NCBI GenBank assembly: GCA_038496445.1
Contig: JALMLS010000065.1
Location: 427,335 to 491,334 of the forward strand
Length of the DNA: 64,000 nt
Reading direction: 5' to 3'
From: Trichosphaerium sp. ATCC 40318
Taxonomy: Eukaryota; Discosea; Flabellinia; Trichosidae
Shown piece by piece: positions 21,538 to 33,920 of the stretch. Numbering within the stretch: position 1 is the stretch's first letter; each line of letters opens with the position of its first letter. Position numbers and translations under genes: made by a program. The notes below the pieces were generated by a model. It had not been told where the DNA came from. It did no database searches and saw nothing but the letters and a program-made list of their open reading frames with translations.

Positions 21538-22652
21538 ATGGAAGACGAAAGGCTTCAAACATCACACAGAGGAGAAGTGTCGCCAAGATCCCTTGTTTCG
21601 CTATCTGTAACTGATGGTCCAATAGACTATAACCAAGGCTCGTACACGCAAGCTGTACGTATTTTAATTGCCCTCATAGTACATACATCCAAATGTGGGT
21701 GTAGCGGTATTTTTACCTTCAACTCGTACGCTATCACACGCGAGCATAAGTGTTGATAAGCATACTAAAAGCTAGCCCATTATAAGGATATAAAAAACCT
21801 ACAACGTTTTTCTTACATTGTTTAGACCGTAGGTGGTCATGTACTCGGTAAATTCAACTTGTCAGACGTTATTAGGTACACTTCCTATTTTCTCCACTTC
21901 CTCCAAGCGTAATAATGCTTTACTAGGACGATAAACAACTTAGCGATTATATTCGTGCTCATCCTACTGTCTGAGGTTTTCCACGTTAGGGAACTCTATG
22001 TGAAAACAGAATTTGAAGGAGAACTCGCTCTCATAATGAGCAGCGCATTTCTCATAGTATTAGCATGCATTGGTTCACCTATTTCAATATCTAGAGCAGA
22101 TTGGTGCGTGTTTTAAAGACTTTCATGACAAACGAAAATGACAGCTTTGACAGAAAAACTCTACATCGCATTTTTATGCACTATCTAATGTCTATTAGGC
22201 GACAAATTATGTTTTTATTCGTTCACGATCTCATTGCCTTAACCTTCTTTGCATTACTCGCTACACTCCTATTTACTTTGAAACTACGCGCTTCAGACGC
22301 TGAAGAAGTGTTAACACTTCTCACTGCGATATTATTCTTTACACGATTTATTCTCGTGTGTTTAGCGTTATTTTGTTATCAAAATACCTCTGGCGTATCT
22401 CAAGATGGCCAAGATGGTCCTCAAAAGATGTCTCTAAAGAAAAATATAGCACCTAAATCAAGAAAAGGAGGAATGTTGTTTTACGTTATAGCTATTGCAG
22501 CACTCTTGCTTCTCTTGATCGCCAGCATTGTTACATTTGCAATGATTTGGATATCTGACTGCAAGGTCCAACTGACCGGTACAGTACTTACTGATGACGC
22601 GCAGCTAAGAAATTGCACAACCCTTGAGAGGTGTTTTGTCTGTAATAAGTAA
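21538..22652 (+). CDS. Multi-pass membrane protein, unrecognised
   Basis: Four exons join in phase. Exon 1 (ATG at 21538) is a soluble leader, MEDERLQTSHRGEVSPRS. Exon 2 (about 21833-21871) and exon 3 (about 21945-22102) give TLLAIIFVLILLSEVF and LALIMSSAFLIVLACIG. Exon 4 (about 22141-22652) adds three hydrophobic spans around LIALTFFALLATLLFTL, TRFILVCLALFCY and VIAIAALLLLLIASIVTFA. That gives five probable membrane spans. A basic loop (MSLKKNIAPKSRKGG) precedes the last span, and the C-terminal part has four cysteines. No family was recognised. It is convergent with the F-box/MORN gene, 53 bp away. Confidence 0.6.
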
Positions 22653-22705
22653 AAAAAAACCAACAAAAGGAATAAATCCAAGTTTCTTCTTATTTGTCTT
22701 AACTT

Positions 22706-23436
22706 TTACTTATTTTTTGTGCTCAACTGCTTGTGACCGTTCTGTTTTGTAGTATGGTGGTGGTGATGTTTATGTGCGCCTTTGTCATTGTGATGTTTAT
22801 TACCACCTTTTTGACTGTCAGTAATCTTAACACTGTGGTCGATAATCTTGGAGTGTCTTCTCTTTGCTTTGCCCGCCTTGTAATGTACATGCTTCTTAAC
22901 AGTGCCATCGTATTTATAGCAAAGGAATTCGCCTTCCTTTTGATCATGCTTGAAGCCGCCTGTAATATGTACATTGCCATTATCATATAAACTCTTATAC
23001 TTGCCTACTTAAATGTCAAGTTGTGAACAAAAAGCACGAAAATTTCGAAGCACATTCTCAAAAAAAATGAATAAAAACAACAAGTTGTTTACCATGTTTC
23101 AATCCGTTTTTAAAATTACACTGTATATCAAGCACTCCGTTATAATGGTAGCTTCTCCATTGGCCATGCTTTCTAAACTTAGAGTCGAAACGTGTTTGAA
23201 GAGCAAACGAGCTACATATCAGAGGCCACATGATTAATACCTCGTTGTCTAGCTCTGCTATAGCCACTAAAATCTCCGGGGGTAGTTTTTCAAAGCTAGA
23301 ATAGTAGAGTGAGTCAAACTAATTTAAAAACGTCACGTGCGCGTTTAAAACATCGTAAAAACGCAAGGGAAATAAGAAATAAGATTGTATTTACAAGTGT
23401 CACTTACAGTTCGTTTGTTGTTCCTTTAGAGCCCAT
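22706..23436 (-). CDS. Spliced F-box/MORN-repeat protein with His-rich tail
   Basis: Three exons. ATG at 23436 (MGSKGTTNE), donor GTAAGTG, acceptor CTATTCTAG near 23300; then LFEKLPPEILVAIAELDNE, a canonical F-box. FRKHGQWRSYHYNGVLDIQC starts the MORN-like repeats; an intron (about 23009-23090) splits GLKHG|KYKSLYDNGNVHITGGF. The last part, to TAA at 22706, is a basic histidine-rich tail including a run of five His. It shares layout with the gene at 10734 but is much diverged, and unlike that gene it carries introns. It probably acts as a substrate receptor of an SCF ligase (family knowledge; target unknown). Confidence 0.7.
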
Positions 23437-23518
23437 GAGATTTGAGAAAAAGAGCTTCAGGCCACTTTCGTTAAATGGGAAGAACTAAGAAGTGCACGGA
23501 AGTCAGAAACTTAACAAA

Positions 23519-23698
23519 CTAAGTTGGTTGTATTTGGGTTGTTGCAGTGAAGCGTTTTTTAAGTTCAATAAGCGTTGTATAGAACTGAAACCGTTGACAC
23601 ACATGTGGCACGTATAATATTGCAGTACGTCCTGTTGTGTAGTCTGCCATCTGCAGTAAATGAAGTACAAAACCATTACACTTGTAGGTTCTTTCCAT
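23519..23698 (-). CDS. Possible small ORF of 59 codons
   Basis: An ATG at 23698 opens MERTYKCNGFVLHLLQ and runs to a stop at 23519. No family, signal or membrane segment is evident. It lies in the 695-bp gap between two divergent genes and may be chance; upstream splicing (TTTGCAG near 23717) is possible. Confidence 0.2.
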   Translation of the reverse strand: MERTYKCNGFVLHLLQMADYTTGRTAILYVPHVCQRFQFYTTLIELKKRFTATTQIQPT

Positions 23699-24131
23699 GG
23701 CAAGAAAATAACTCTGCAAACAAATATTGATTGTTTTAGTTGCTGTACTGACGCGTAAAAGCACAAAAAAGAAGTGTCTTTCTAATTTCAGAAAAAGCTA
23801 GCTACATACCGAGTAGTTATCTCGAAACGTAATAAAGCATCTCACGCATATAGCATTAACTTGTAACACTGTTTACTACAAACAAACAAAGTTACGAGAA
23901 ATTCGCCGCTTATTGCACAAGTGTACTTGCTACAATAATCACAGTACCTCTCCCTACTACAATTAAAGCGTTAAAATCTGTTGCAATTAGTCCTCCATTC
24001 AAAATAAGTCTCGACTTGAAGCAAATATAGAAACGACGGCCTTGGTCTAACTAGTACACGTAATACGACGGTGATTTTAAAAAAAATATCGTAAGTTGCA
24101 AACAGGTGACTCGCAATACAAAAGACCCAGC

Positions 24132-27100
24132 ATGTCGAAGAAGCCTAGTAAAAAGGCGGAGGACGATGTCCCGGTGGCTACTACTACAAAGCAGCCGAAC
24201 ACAACTCGCCAAAGGAAGAGAAAGAAAAAAAAATCGCAAAGGAAAATGGTGAAAATAAAAGTTGCAAATGAATCACACAACGGGCAAGGGAAAGCAAAAT
24301 CAAGAACAAAAGCTTTAACTGAGCGACAAAAGCTTGAAGCTGAAAAAGAACGCTTTGAAAACGAGCGCCAAGAGTTTGAACGCCAAAAAGCGCTTTTCCA
24401 AAAGCAACAGCTCACTATGAGAGCATCAGATCACAAACTCAACAGAGGACGCAACACTGGGCGAAATGGCTCATTCGAAATGGACCCAACATCCGCTAGT
24501 AATTCTGAGGGTAGTTTTTCCTTTGATATGAGCGAGTCAGAGTCAGAAAGCGATTTATTTGAAGTAACTGATCCGATCTTCGCTAAGCGTATGCGACAAG
24601 CCGCCTTGAGCATCTCCAGAAATGTAAAGGCCAACGTCAAGAAACCAGTAGAACAACCTGCAGTCAAACCACGCGCCATAGCGCCTGCACCATCGGTACG
24701 CTACGAAAAAATAAAAAATAGCTTTTTAACATGCGCTTGTCGCGTTTAATTAAAGTTTAAACATTTGTTTGTGAACTGCTTTTTTTTTTGCTGTCACGTT
24801 CGCTAAGTTTGTGACAAATAAAAATTTCATTGGATAACAAATTTTATTAGATAACATACGTGCCACCTGTGAACCGTGATGAATTTGATGAGGAGTGGGA
24901 GGGCTCTGAAAACTCGTACGTTTAAACAAAAAATTGTTTTTTTTTCATTTCAAAAAAAAGGAGGTGAAACTAACTATTGTGACAGGTTCGTTCTCAAAGT
25001 AACTCAGCAGCCAAAAGAAAAAATTAGGCCACGAGAATGTGTAGCAATGAAGTTGAGTGTCCATAATCAAGAAGGAAAGCAACTGTCAATCCGCAATGCT
25101 GTTCTCTTTAGATATACTGATAACAATGGTGTATTATTCCAAGTCTCTTTGAAAGGCGTAACTGGAGATCAACAAGAAATAACGTATGCACTGTGGGAAT
25201 TTCTTGTTTATTTCAACATGTGGTTGTAAACTTTTATTTTGACACTTTTTTTTAGGCGGTTTTTTCTCCTTGTACGACTTATTGAAGGATCAGAGCAGCT
25301 AAGTGTTGTCGGACGCGATTCAGATCTTAGTGCAGATATAGAACATATCCTAGAACCTCAGGAGTATGTAGCAAGACGTTCAAACTCTCAGTACTATCGC
25401 CCTAAATCAATGGGATTATTTAACTCTCTTGGTGCTATTGTCAAAGACGATGAAATTGCATTTTATCTAAAAATTATGCAACCGTCGAAAACAGACTCAG
25501 GAAATCCATTGCCATATAAATTATTGCTACAAACAGTCAACAACACAGATGCTTCCAAATTTGCCATCTCAAGACCAATCACTGTGAGTGAGGAAGCAGC
25601 CAGGACACATAAACACAAGATGAAAGAGTTTGTAGATTTTTTGAGGACTTTTGGCGTACAAGAAGATGTAGTTCAAGATAGTCTTCGTGGGTATGCTTCA
25701 ATGCCTCAAGGAAAGGTTCAAGAACAGGAGTCCCTAATTATGGACATTTTTACGGTTTTAAATGCATCGGTTACGGACGCTACTAAATTTCAGTTTTTCA
25801 ATGGGTTCACTATGCTACACTACGCTTGTACCCTTGGCTATGAGAAACTCGCAATAGCACTATTGGATGTTATGGATCCTCAAGACACTGCATTGCTCGA
25901 TATGAATACTCGTACAGCTTTGTTCTACGCATGTGAGATTGCGCACATTGGGTATGTTGATTAATGACGTTTATAGCCAGTTGGTGCTTTTGATTAATTT
26001 TTAATTAGTTTGGTACATCTACTATTGAGAAAGGGCGCTTCTCTAAAGAACGTTGATACACGGAAGGAGACTATTATAGATTTTGTCAAAAATGTTGGCA
26101 ATGAGGAGGTGCTGCAGATACTCCAATCTAAATTGCAGTTACATGAAGGTAAGGCTTCAAACAACAATCCTTTTCCTTGTCAGAAAACTAACCTGACCTG
26201 TTCAGGGAAGAAAACCAACCTCCACGATTGTGCAGGCAATGACGACAGAGCTTCGATAACTCGATTATTAGATCAAGGCGCAGATATTAATGAAAAGGTA
26301 TGTTCGTCTATCGAGCACGTCACATAGTTTTTACACTTTCGTTGAAACAGTAAATTGCGCTATCTAGTTTGGGCATGTTGCAGTTTTTTTGCAGTACGCT
26401 ATACAATGGAAAGTTGAAGTATTAATTAAACCTAATCGTCAACTTTCCACTGTTCCATGCGGTGATCACGTGTTGTTTCAAAAGGAACTTCGCTGACCTT
26501 AGTTTTTCTCGACTAAAATATGCTCGATGCCTTCAAAAGCTAAGCTGGAGATGCGCAAATCCAAACAAGAGCTCGGAGACACTGTAAATATTTTATAGTC
26601 CTTCTCTACGATTTTTTTTTTCAACCTGAAGCGGTTTTTTTTTGGAATTTGAACTAGCGCTTTACTATAGTATTAGTTAAATCCAAACAACGCAAATTAC
26701 CATTTTTTTTCATCTCGTTTTACTCGCATGAATCTCTTTCTTACTCCATTAGAACAAGGATGGTGCTACACCTCTACACATTGCTAGCTCGCAGAAAAAT
26801 ATAAAGACGCTACAACACTTACTCAAGAATGGTGCAGATGTTGATGCGGTTGATGAAGATGGATCGACTCCACTTCACCAAGCGGTACGTGAACTTTCAA
26901 CAATCAAACCAATAAAAAAACAAAAAAAAGAATCCATGAACAATTATTTTGAAAAGTTGTGCATACACATCTAGTTTGTAAAAATTTTGATTGCCAAGTG
27001 ATACGCAAACGTAAAAAAATTGTATTTTTAAACTAAATTGGTATTAGGTAGCTGCGCGCTCATTAGAATGCGTCGAGGCACTATTGAAGGCTGGCGCAGA

Positions 27101-30100
27101 TAAAAATAAGAGAGTAAGCACAAACTTTTATTCTTTTTTTTTTTGTTTTTTGGCGTGTTTAACGAATACTGTAGGATCATACTAAAGCGACAGCATTGAA
27201 TGTTGCTTGCTATCACAACTTTGTAGACATAGCAGAAGTTTTATTGAAGCGCGATGCTGATAAAGAGATTGCTAACGAACGCGATTTTACCCCACTTCAT
27301 CACGCTTGCGCCTATGGTTACCCTGAACTTACAACATTGTTGATAAACTATGGTACGCGATGTGGTGTTAAAAGCATTTTTCTAATCGATTTTTTTTCAT
27401 TAAATCTTTGAGCTGTTATTGGGTTACTCACTCGTTTTTAGGCGCTAATGTACATCACACAACGAAGGATCAATCTACGCCACTACATCAAGTACGTTGG
27501 AAGCAAGATAACACTGACCGCCAGACATTTATTTGAAGCGGAAAATTAATTGTTTAAAACTAGGCTGCATTTAATGGCCACTTGAAAATTATGCAGGTTT
27601 TGGTAAAGGCAGGTGCAAAGGTTAACTCTGGTGCGTGAGAAAAAAAAATACAAAAAAAAATCTCGCTTACCAATAATATATCAGGAAACTCAAAGCCACT
27701 ACACTTGGCAGCTTTCAACGGTCACACTAAATGCGCTGAATTACTTTTAAAGCACAATGCGTTACCAGGTTGTACTGATGAAGAACTCTCAACTCCCTTA
27801 CATAAAGCAGCTTATAATGGTCACGTAGAAAGTACGTCATCAGCGAAAGCAAACCCATACGACGCCTAACATTTTTTGTAGCTCTGAAAGTGCTTGCTGA
27901 GGGTGGCGCTAATGTTAATCAAGTACGTCTTCAACTTACTTGAGCTGGTTATTTTGTCTACGTCTAGTAAAGCGCTAACAATTCGCAAAGGTTGATGCAG
28001 AAGGAGCCTCAGCTTTGCACAAAGCTGCTTTTTCAGGACACACAGACTGTGTCACTTTTCTCGTCCAACAAGGATCTCCTGTGGATCTCGTTGATAATTT
28101 TGACGGCACAGCCCTTCACAACGCTGCGTTTAAAGGTATGTTGTAATTTCTGGTGTTACCACACAGAAGAAGCGCTTTTCCAAATACTAACGTTTCTTTA
28201 AGGCCATACGGACGCAGCTAGAGCATTGCTAGAGCACGGCGCTGATATAAACAAGCAAGATGATCAAAAGTCTACAGCCCTTCATTTATCAATGCTAAGT
28301 GGCTCAACCGTACGTCTTGTGGTTATTTGTATTCTTTTGTAGCTCTTTTAAAACAGAACCCGAAAGTTGAAAACTTTTTTGATTTGTAAAAGTGGCAAGA
28401 GTTTTTTTTGATTTATTTTAATGGCCAAAACTGCCGTGTACATTGATAGTTTTGAACAGCGTTCCCGCTATTATGTATATCTAACAAAATTTAGCCTTTG
28501 GTAAAACTCCTAGTTGAGGCAGGTGCTAATACAGAAGCTGAAGATGACGAAGGCCTCCGACCGTTGGTTTTATCTGTTCCGTTCGTAGAGTGCACCAAGA
28601 TTCTTCTTGAAGCTGGTGTGAAGATTGACGCCCAAGACCCCACTGGAAGGTACACCATAACCTATATATCTAAAAGGGAGTGTTCGTTTGTGAGTTAGTT
28701 ACTGCGTTACGCTTTTTACCATTTTGTGTCTGCACGTAGCAATATCTTTTTGTCTATGTATATTATATGCTGAGAGTCAAAACGGGGCGCTTCACCAAGA
28801 TTTTTTTGCGTTCACGTACTCCGTGGTCTTTGAGGTTGCGTTCAAATTTTTAATTTGTAGGAAGCAGCAAACAGGGCGTTATAAGGGTTGATAGTGTGAT
28901 GATTAAGCACGTGCACAATTCAATAACACCCATAAATTACATTGTTTTTAATTGCCCAAAACTTTGTGAAGCCGTTTACGCACCTTATGAGCGAATCGGA
29001 CACTGCATCTCTAGAGTCGATGCCAGTGGCTTGTTTGGCGGTCTTTTTGCCAGACTTTGATTATTTGCTGGGAAACGACCATGCACTGTCCTCACGTTCT
29101 TCCTCTTTGTCATATACTACGCTTGCTGAATCCTCACTGTCGCAGGATGAAGGGTACGGTTTTTTTTTGCTTTTTTTTTTTTTTCAGATATTCAACGCAC
29201 TTGGCTACTACGCGCGCCCGGGGTTGTTATAAAACCAATCAATGGTTAATCTGGCTTTTTTGACAAAAATTAAAGTAGTTATAAAATAGCACGTGCTTTT
29301 ATATAAAAAATGCCATATCGTGCATGTTCGTTGACTCTCGCAGCTGTTAGCGCTATTGAAATTCAAATATTATAAATTATACGCGCTAGCCTCACAAACG
29401 AACACATAATACCCTAACATAGCTATGAATACCTTTCTTAGTGATTAACACTCTATTTTTTTTGTAGAACGGCAGTTTTTCACGCAATTGAAAAAGACCA
29501 GATTGCGTCTGCCAAAGTTCTTATCAATAAAGGTGCTAATGTAAACATCAAAACAAACGACGGTACGCGATTACGGATTCCATTTACTGCAAAAGTTGCC
29601 CATGTAACCCATTCAAAAATCTTCATCTTAAAAATTTATTTTAACCTTTGTTCATATGTGAGGAGTTTCTCCTGTGCATTTATCATCATTTTTGGCCTTA
29701 TAAGTTTCTTTTTTCTCCAAGATTGTGAATTGGCGTCCTTACCGTTAGCGTAGGCACTGCGCTCATGGATATTGTCCCTGATAAGTATAAGACTACAATG
29801 ACGGATGCTATAAAGGAGAGGAGACAGACTAGCGCACAAGAACTTTATCCAGCAGCGATTAAAAAGTTTAACGCAAAGTATAAATTGGGATTAACTTATA
29901 TGATACAAGAGGGTATTATTGAGGATAATCCAGATGATATAAGTCGCTTCCTTCACAAGAAAAATGCAGAATTATCAAAAACGCAAGTAGGCGACTTGCT
30001 TGGTAGCGAAAAACCTGTACGTCTATTGAACTAGCACACGAGATAGAAAATTCTACAGCTTTTTTCTTGGTTGGCTGAGCTTCAAAAAGGAAAAAAAAAA

Positions 30101-32519
30101 AAAATAGTTTCGTTAGCGATTTTTAAATTATTTCTTTCCTTTTTCTGTTTGGTACTCAAGTTGGTCTCCTTTTTATTATTTTAGTTGTGTAGGTATATTA
30201 ATATTATTGCTGACTTACCTTGTGTTTAGAAACATATTAAAATATTGGATGCGTTCGTAAATAGAATGAATTTTGAAGGCATGTCCTTTGATATTGCTAT
30301 TCGATCGTTTTTGCAGTCTTTTATGCTTCCAGGAGAAGCACAAAAAATAGACAGGTACGTTGCCTTGAAAGGAAAAAAAAAAAAAAGAACTATCGGAACG
30401 TTTCACGTGGTTACTCACGTGCTTTTTAGAATTATGGAACGGTTTGCTATGCGTTATGTTAAGAATAATCCTGATACTTTTCCTGATTCTGATACTGCTT
30501 TTATTCTCGCGTTTTCAGTTGTACGTTGTTGTGGTTCAAGTTTCGGCTTTTTTTCGTTCTCTTGCGCTTGGTTGGTATCTAAATATTTTTCTAGATTATG
30601 CTTAATACTGATGCTCATCACCCAAGTATTCCTAAGAAAATGTCAAAGCCTGAATGGATTCAGAATAACAGAAAGATTTGGGGTCCTGATAAGACTGACC
30701 CTCCTAAAGAGCTCTTAGAGGAGCTCTATGATCATATCGTTACAGAAGAGATCAAGTTTGAGAAGGAGAATGAGGTATTTAGTAATCCTGAAAAGAAGGG
30801 TTTCCTCAAGAAGCGAACGGGTACGATATTGACTTATGAAATAATTCAGTATAATCTTTTTAATACTTTTCTTCTGTTGATGCTGATACGTTTTCTTAGG
30901 TGGTTCCAGAGGGTGGAAGACACGTTGGTTTGTGCTTAAAGATAACTTGCTTTATTGGTTCAAAAATCCAGTCAAGAGCGGAGACGATACTCCAGGTGGT
31001 ATCATTCCTTTGGAAGAAATCAAATTTATTGTGCGTTTCATTTTTTTTTTGCTATTCCAGTTTGTATTTACTAAAGGTTCTCTCAGTCGCCTCCAAACAA
31101 AAAGAATTTTTCCATGGTGTCACTGGTTGATGGTGGACTCCTCAAATGCTGCAAACTTGAACGCGGCAAGGTGTTATCTGGTATGTTTAGAGGGGTTTTT
31201 TTTGATGAATAGAATGAAATTATCAAAAGATGTGAGACTGGTTACTGATGCTCTTTTGTAGGTCAATACAGAGAAATACAGTTTATGGCTGATACTACTG
31301 AATTAAGAGATCAATGGGTGAGCGCCTTGAAGGCTTCATTGGTGCAAAATCCATTCTTCGACAGATTACAAAAACTCCGAGCGCGAGCAGACAAATCGGA
31401 CGTTGTTAAACCTACCGGGACGTCTTCTGCCACGAATTGGAAGGAATACTATGAAATGGCTACCCTTTGCGCTGCTGCATACAAAACAGCAGATCAAATC
31501 AACCAGGTACGCATGAACAACAAATTGAAGCAGACTACAGCAAAAAATCGTTTTTTTTTTTGATCTCCTCAGTAATTTCTGTTATGGAACTTCCTTTTTT
31601 GTTCACACTTGTTTTTAGGCGTACGGCAAGCGTGTAAGCCATGTGGCTTCTGCTAAACTTGTTAAATACTTTATTCTCACCGATAGGTACCTTCATAATT
31701 TTTTTTCAATTTTGTACTGGACTAGTCGCTAATAGTGCCCTATAGAAGTGCAAAATCTCATACTGTGGTATTGGGCGGAAATCTGTGGGATGATAACGCA
31801 ATGAAGAAAAATTTAACAGCGACGAAGAAGTCTTCGCTTCATGCTGCGTTTAAGAGCCATTACAAGGTCGATAAGATCTTGGGTGAACTCGTTCACACTA
31901 TATCAAAGTATCTTGAGACTGATTACTCGCTTAAAATCACAGGTATGTAATTTTGTAACGTTACAGTTTGATGTAACCGCAAAACCGAAAAAGAAACATT
32001 ATGTTTTTCTCGATTATTTTTCTTTAACAAAAGTCGTTTTGTGTTAGCCATCCCGTACTAATATTTACTTCTATAGGGCACTCTTTGGGCGCTGTATTCG
32101 CTGTATTCTTAGGTATCGCATTTGCATCTAAGAAACAGAAACCTACACAAATAGTAACGTTTGGACAACCTATGATCATTTCAGATAAGGAAGCAGATCA
32201 AGTGGCACCATTAGGCGTTGTACGCATAATGGACGTTAATGACCCTACTGCTCTATTGTTCAAATCATTTAAACACGTTGGCATTGAGATTACGCTATTA
32301 AAGGGCAACTATTATTGCCTGGAGACAAAGACGTTGACATCTGAAGATCCGGAAGATTTTACAACAACACCAATTTTTGCAAGAAAAGCAAAGACCAAAA
32401 GACGCGATATTTCGGAACAACTTGAGAGCCATCTAGTAGAGAATTATGCAAGGAAGATCAAGCAAAAGTACAAGGGAGTCATGGTGCTGCCAAAGGATAA
32501 GTCACAATACTTGAGGTAG
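24132..32519 (+). CDS. Ankyrin - Sec7 - PH - class 3 lipase fusion (secG-like Arf GEF)
   Basis: About 26 exons, roughly 1,600 residues, every join in phase. The N-terminus is basic with a coiled coil ([19 protein letters not shown]), an acidic Ser tract, and an unknown domain (about 24985-25600). About 16 ankyrin repeats run 25780-29800. Sec7 follows: [12 protein letters not shown] with the catalytic Glu (about 30325) and the second motif [11 protein letters not shown] (about 30600). PH (about 30790-31340) has [12 protein letters not shown] and ends DQWVSALKA. Lipase_3 has [10 protein letters not shown] (about 32085), DVNDP for the acid, and SHLVENY as a likely His site. Dictyostelium secG has ankyrin-Sec7-PH; the lipase is the addition. 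Expected role: activating Arf on membranes, with lipid hydrolysis attached (inference). Confidence 0.85.
28992..29153 (+). other. Possible in-frame cassette exon
   Basis: Within an intron of about 815 bp between two ankyrin exons (donor after 28649, acceptor before 29467) lies a Ser-rich open segment of 162 nt (54 codons). It starts after an AG at 28991 and ends at GAAGG|GTACGG. Entry and exit are both phase 2, so inclusion or skipping keeps frame. Skipping gives a perfect ankyrin joint (DPTGRTAVFHA). The acceptor is weak. Confidence 0.4.
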
Positions 32520-33920
32520 TTGAGGTGTCTCTTTTTTTTTGATTCTTTTTTTTTTGTTGTTGTTTGAAATCAAACACGTGGAAAAAAAAAAATTAAGTAA
32601 GAAGGATATCTGATAACAACATAACAATAACCTCCTTTTTGGACATTACCCTGGCAAGTCATCGAGATGAAAAACGTGTATTATTTATTGTAAGATTATT
32701 TTGTAAACTAAATAGCCAACTTGTATTGAATCTCTTGGTTTTTTTTTGTAAAGTCGGTTAATTTAGTATGTTAGTCGGGTATTTGATTCTTTTATTTTAT
32801 TTGAAGAAATGTGAGTGTGCTGCAGAACCTAGGACACCCGGAAGAACTTAGAAAAATATAAAATGGTGTAGTTTGAGATGCAAATTGCTAAAGGGGTGTC
32901 CATTGAGCCAAAAGTAATTGTACACAATACCGTGTTGTCGCTGAGAATTTAGCTTTATTTGCTCGTAAACACTCACCGTGTAGTAGTTGTGACAGATTTT
33001 TATGTCCACCAAATCAAACAAGTTGGCTCAAAAAGTTGTTGGCGTGTAGCATCAACAAGAAATACATTTCGTTTTTATATTTGTGTTGGGCGCTACTGCG
33101 AAACGCTGGTGGAGACATACATAAACAAACAACAAACGTAGCTCGTACATATCCTGATATTTTGTTCTTGTACAAGCTTGTATGGTAATAAGCTTTGTAG
33201 TATTTTGTAAGGAAAAGAGGTGCTGAGATTTAAAACACTATTTGCGTTTGTGTGCTACAGAGTTAACTGAGAAATTTCCACATTTTTGCAGCGGAAGAAT
33301 AAAAATCACGCGTGTAGCTATGAACTTAGGGAGGCGCTAAAGAAATGAGCTCTCGTACGTAGTAACGGAGTTTAGTACACATCGCACAGTTCCTCAAGTC
33401 TTACAATCTCTACCTCAACGCTATCCTCACACATTGGCAATCACGATCCTGAGCGTTAAACTTCAAAACTAAATGGAGAATCGTTAGCGAATCTCAGATC
33501 CTGTGCTTTTACTATTGCCACGGCTACTTACCAGTTCATCTGCGCGAGTTTTGGCGTTGTGATACCTTCTATTTTAACTACACGTAGATTGTGAATGGTT
33601 TTGTACAAAGAAATACAAGGGAACCATACCCGCCTGTAAGCAAACATGCTTTTACGTCACTATTTAGGCAAGATGTCTATTTTCATCTACAACCATTTTG
33701 TGGTCTACGAGTTTTCGGGTCTGTTGGTTTGAAAGAGCAACCGGAGGCACGAGGTATTGTTTAAAAGTACAAGGGTTGTTTTATTTTATTTTATAGGTGA
33801 TTATACAAGGTATGATAGATCCGGTTTTATGCACAGTAGGAGTACGCTTCGCCTAGGAAAAAAGTAAAAACGTGTTTTTGAAGAGATTGACGGTTTTTTT
33901 TTAATTCGTGTATCAAAATG
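32520..33920. other. Intergenic, no gene seen
   Basis: T-rich 3' flank of the Arf-GEF gene and the 3' flank of the CBM48 gene (convergent). No supported ORF. A possible extra 3' exon of the CBM48 gene near 33850 was not convincing. Confidence 0.45.
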
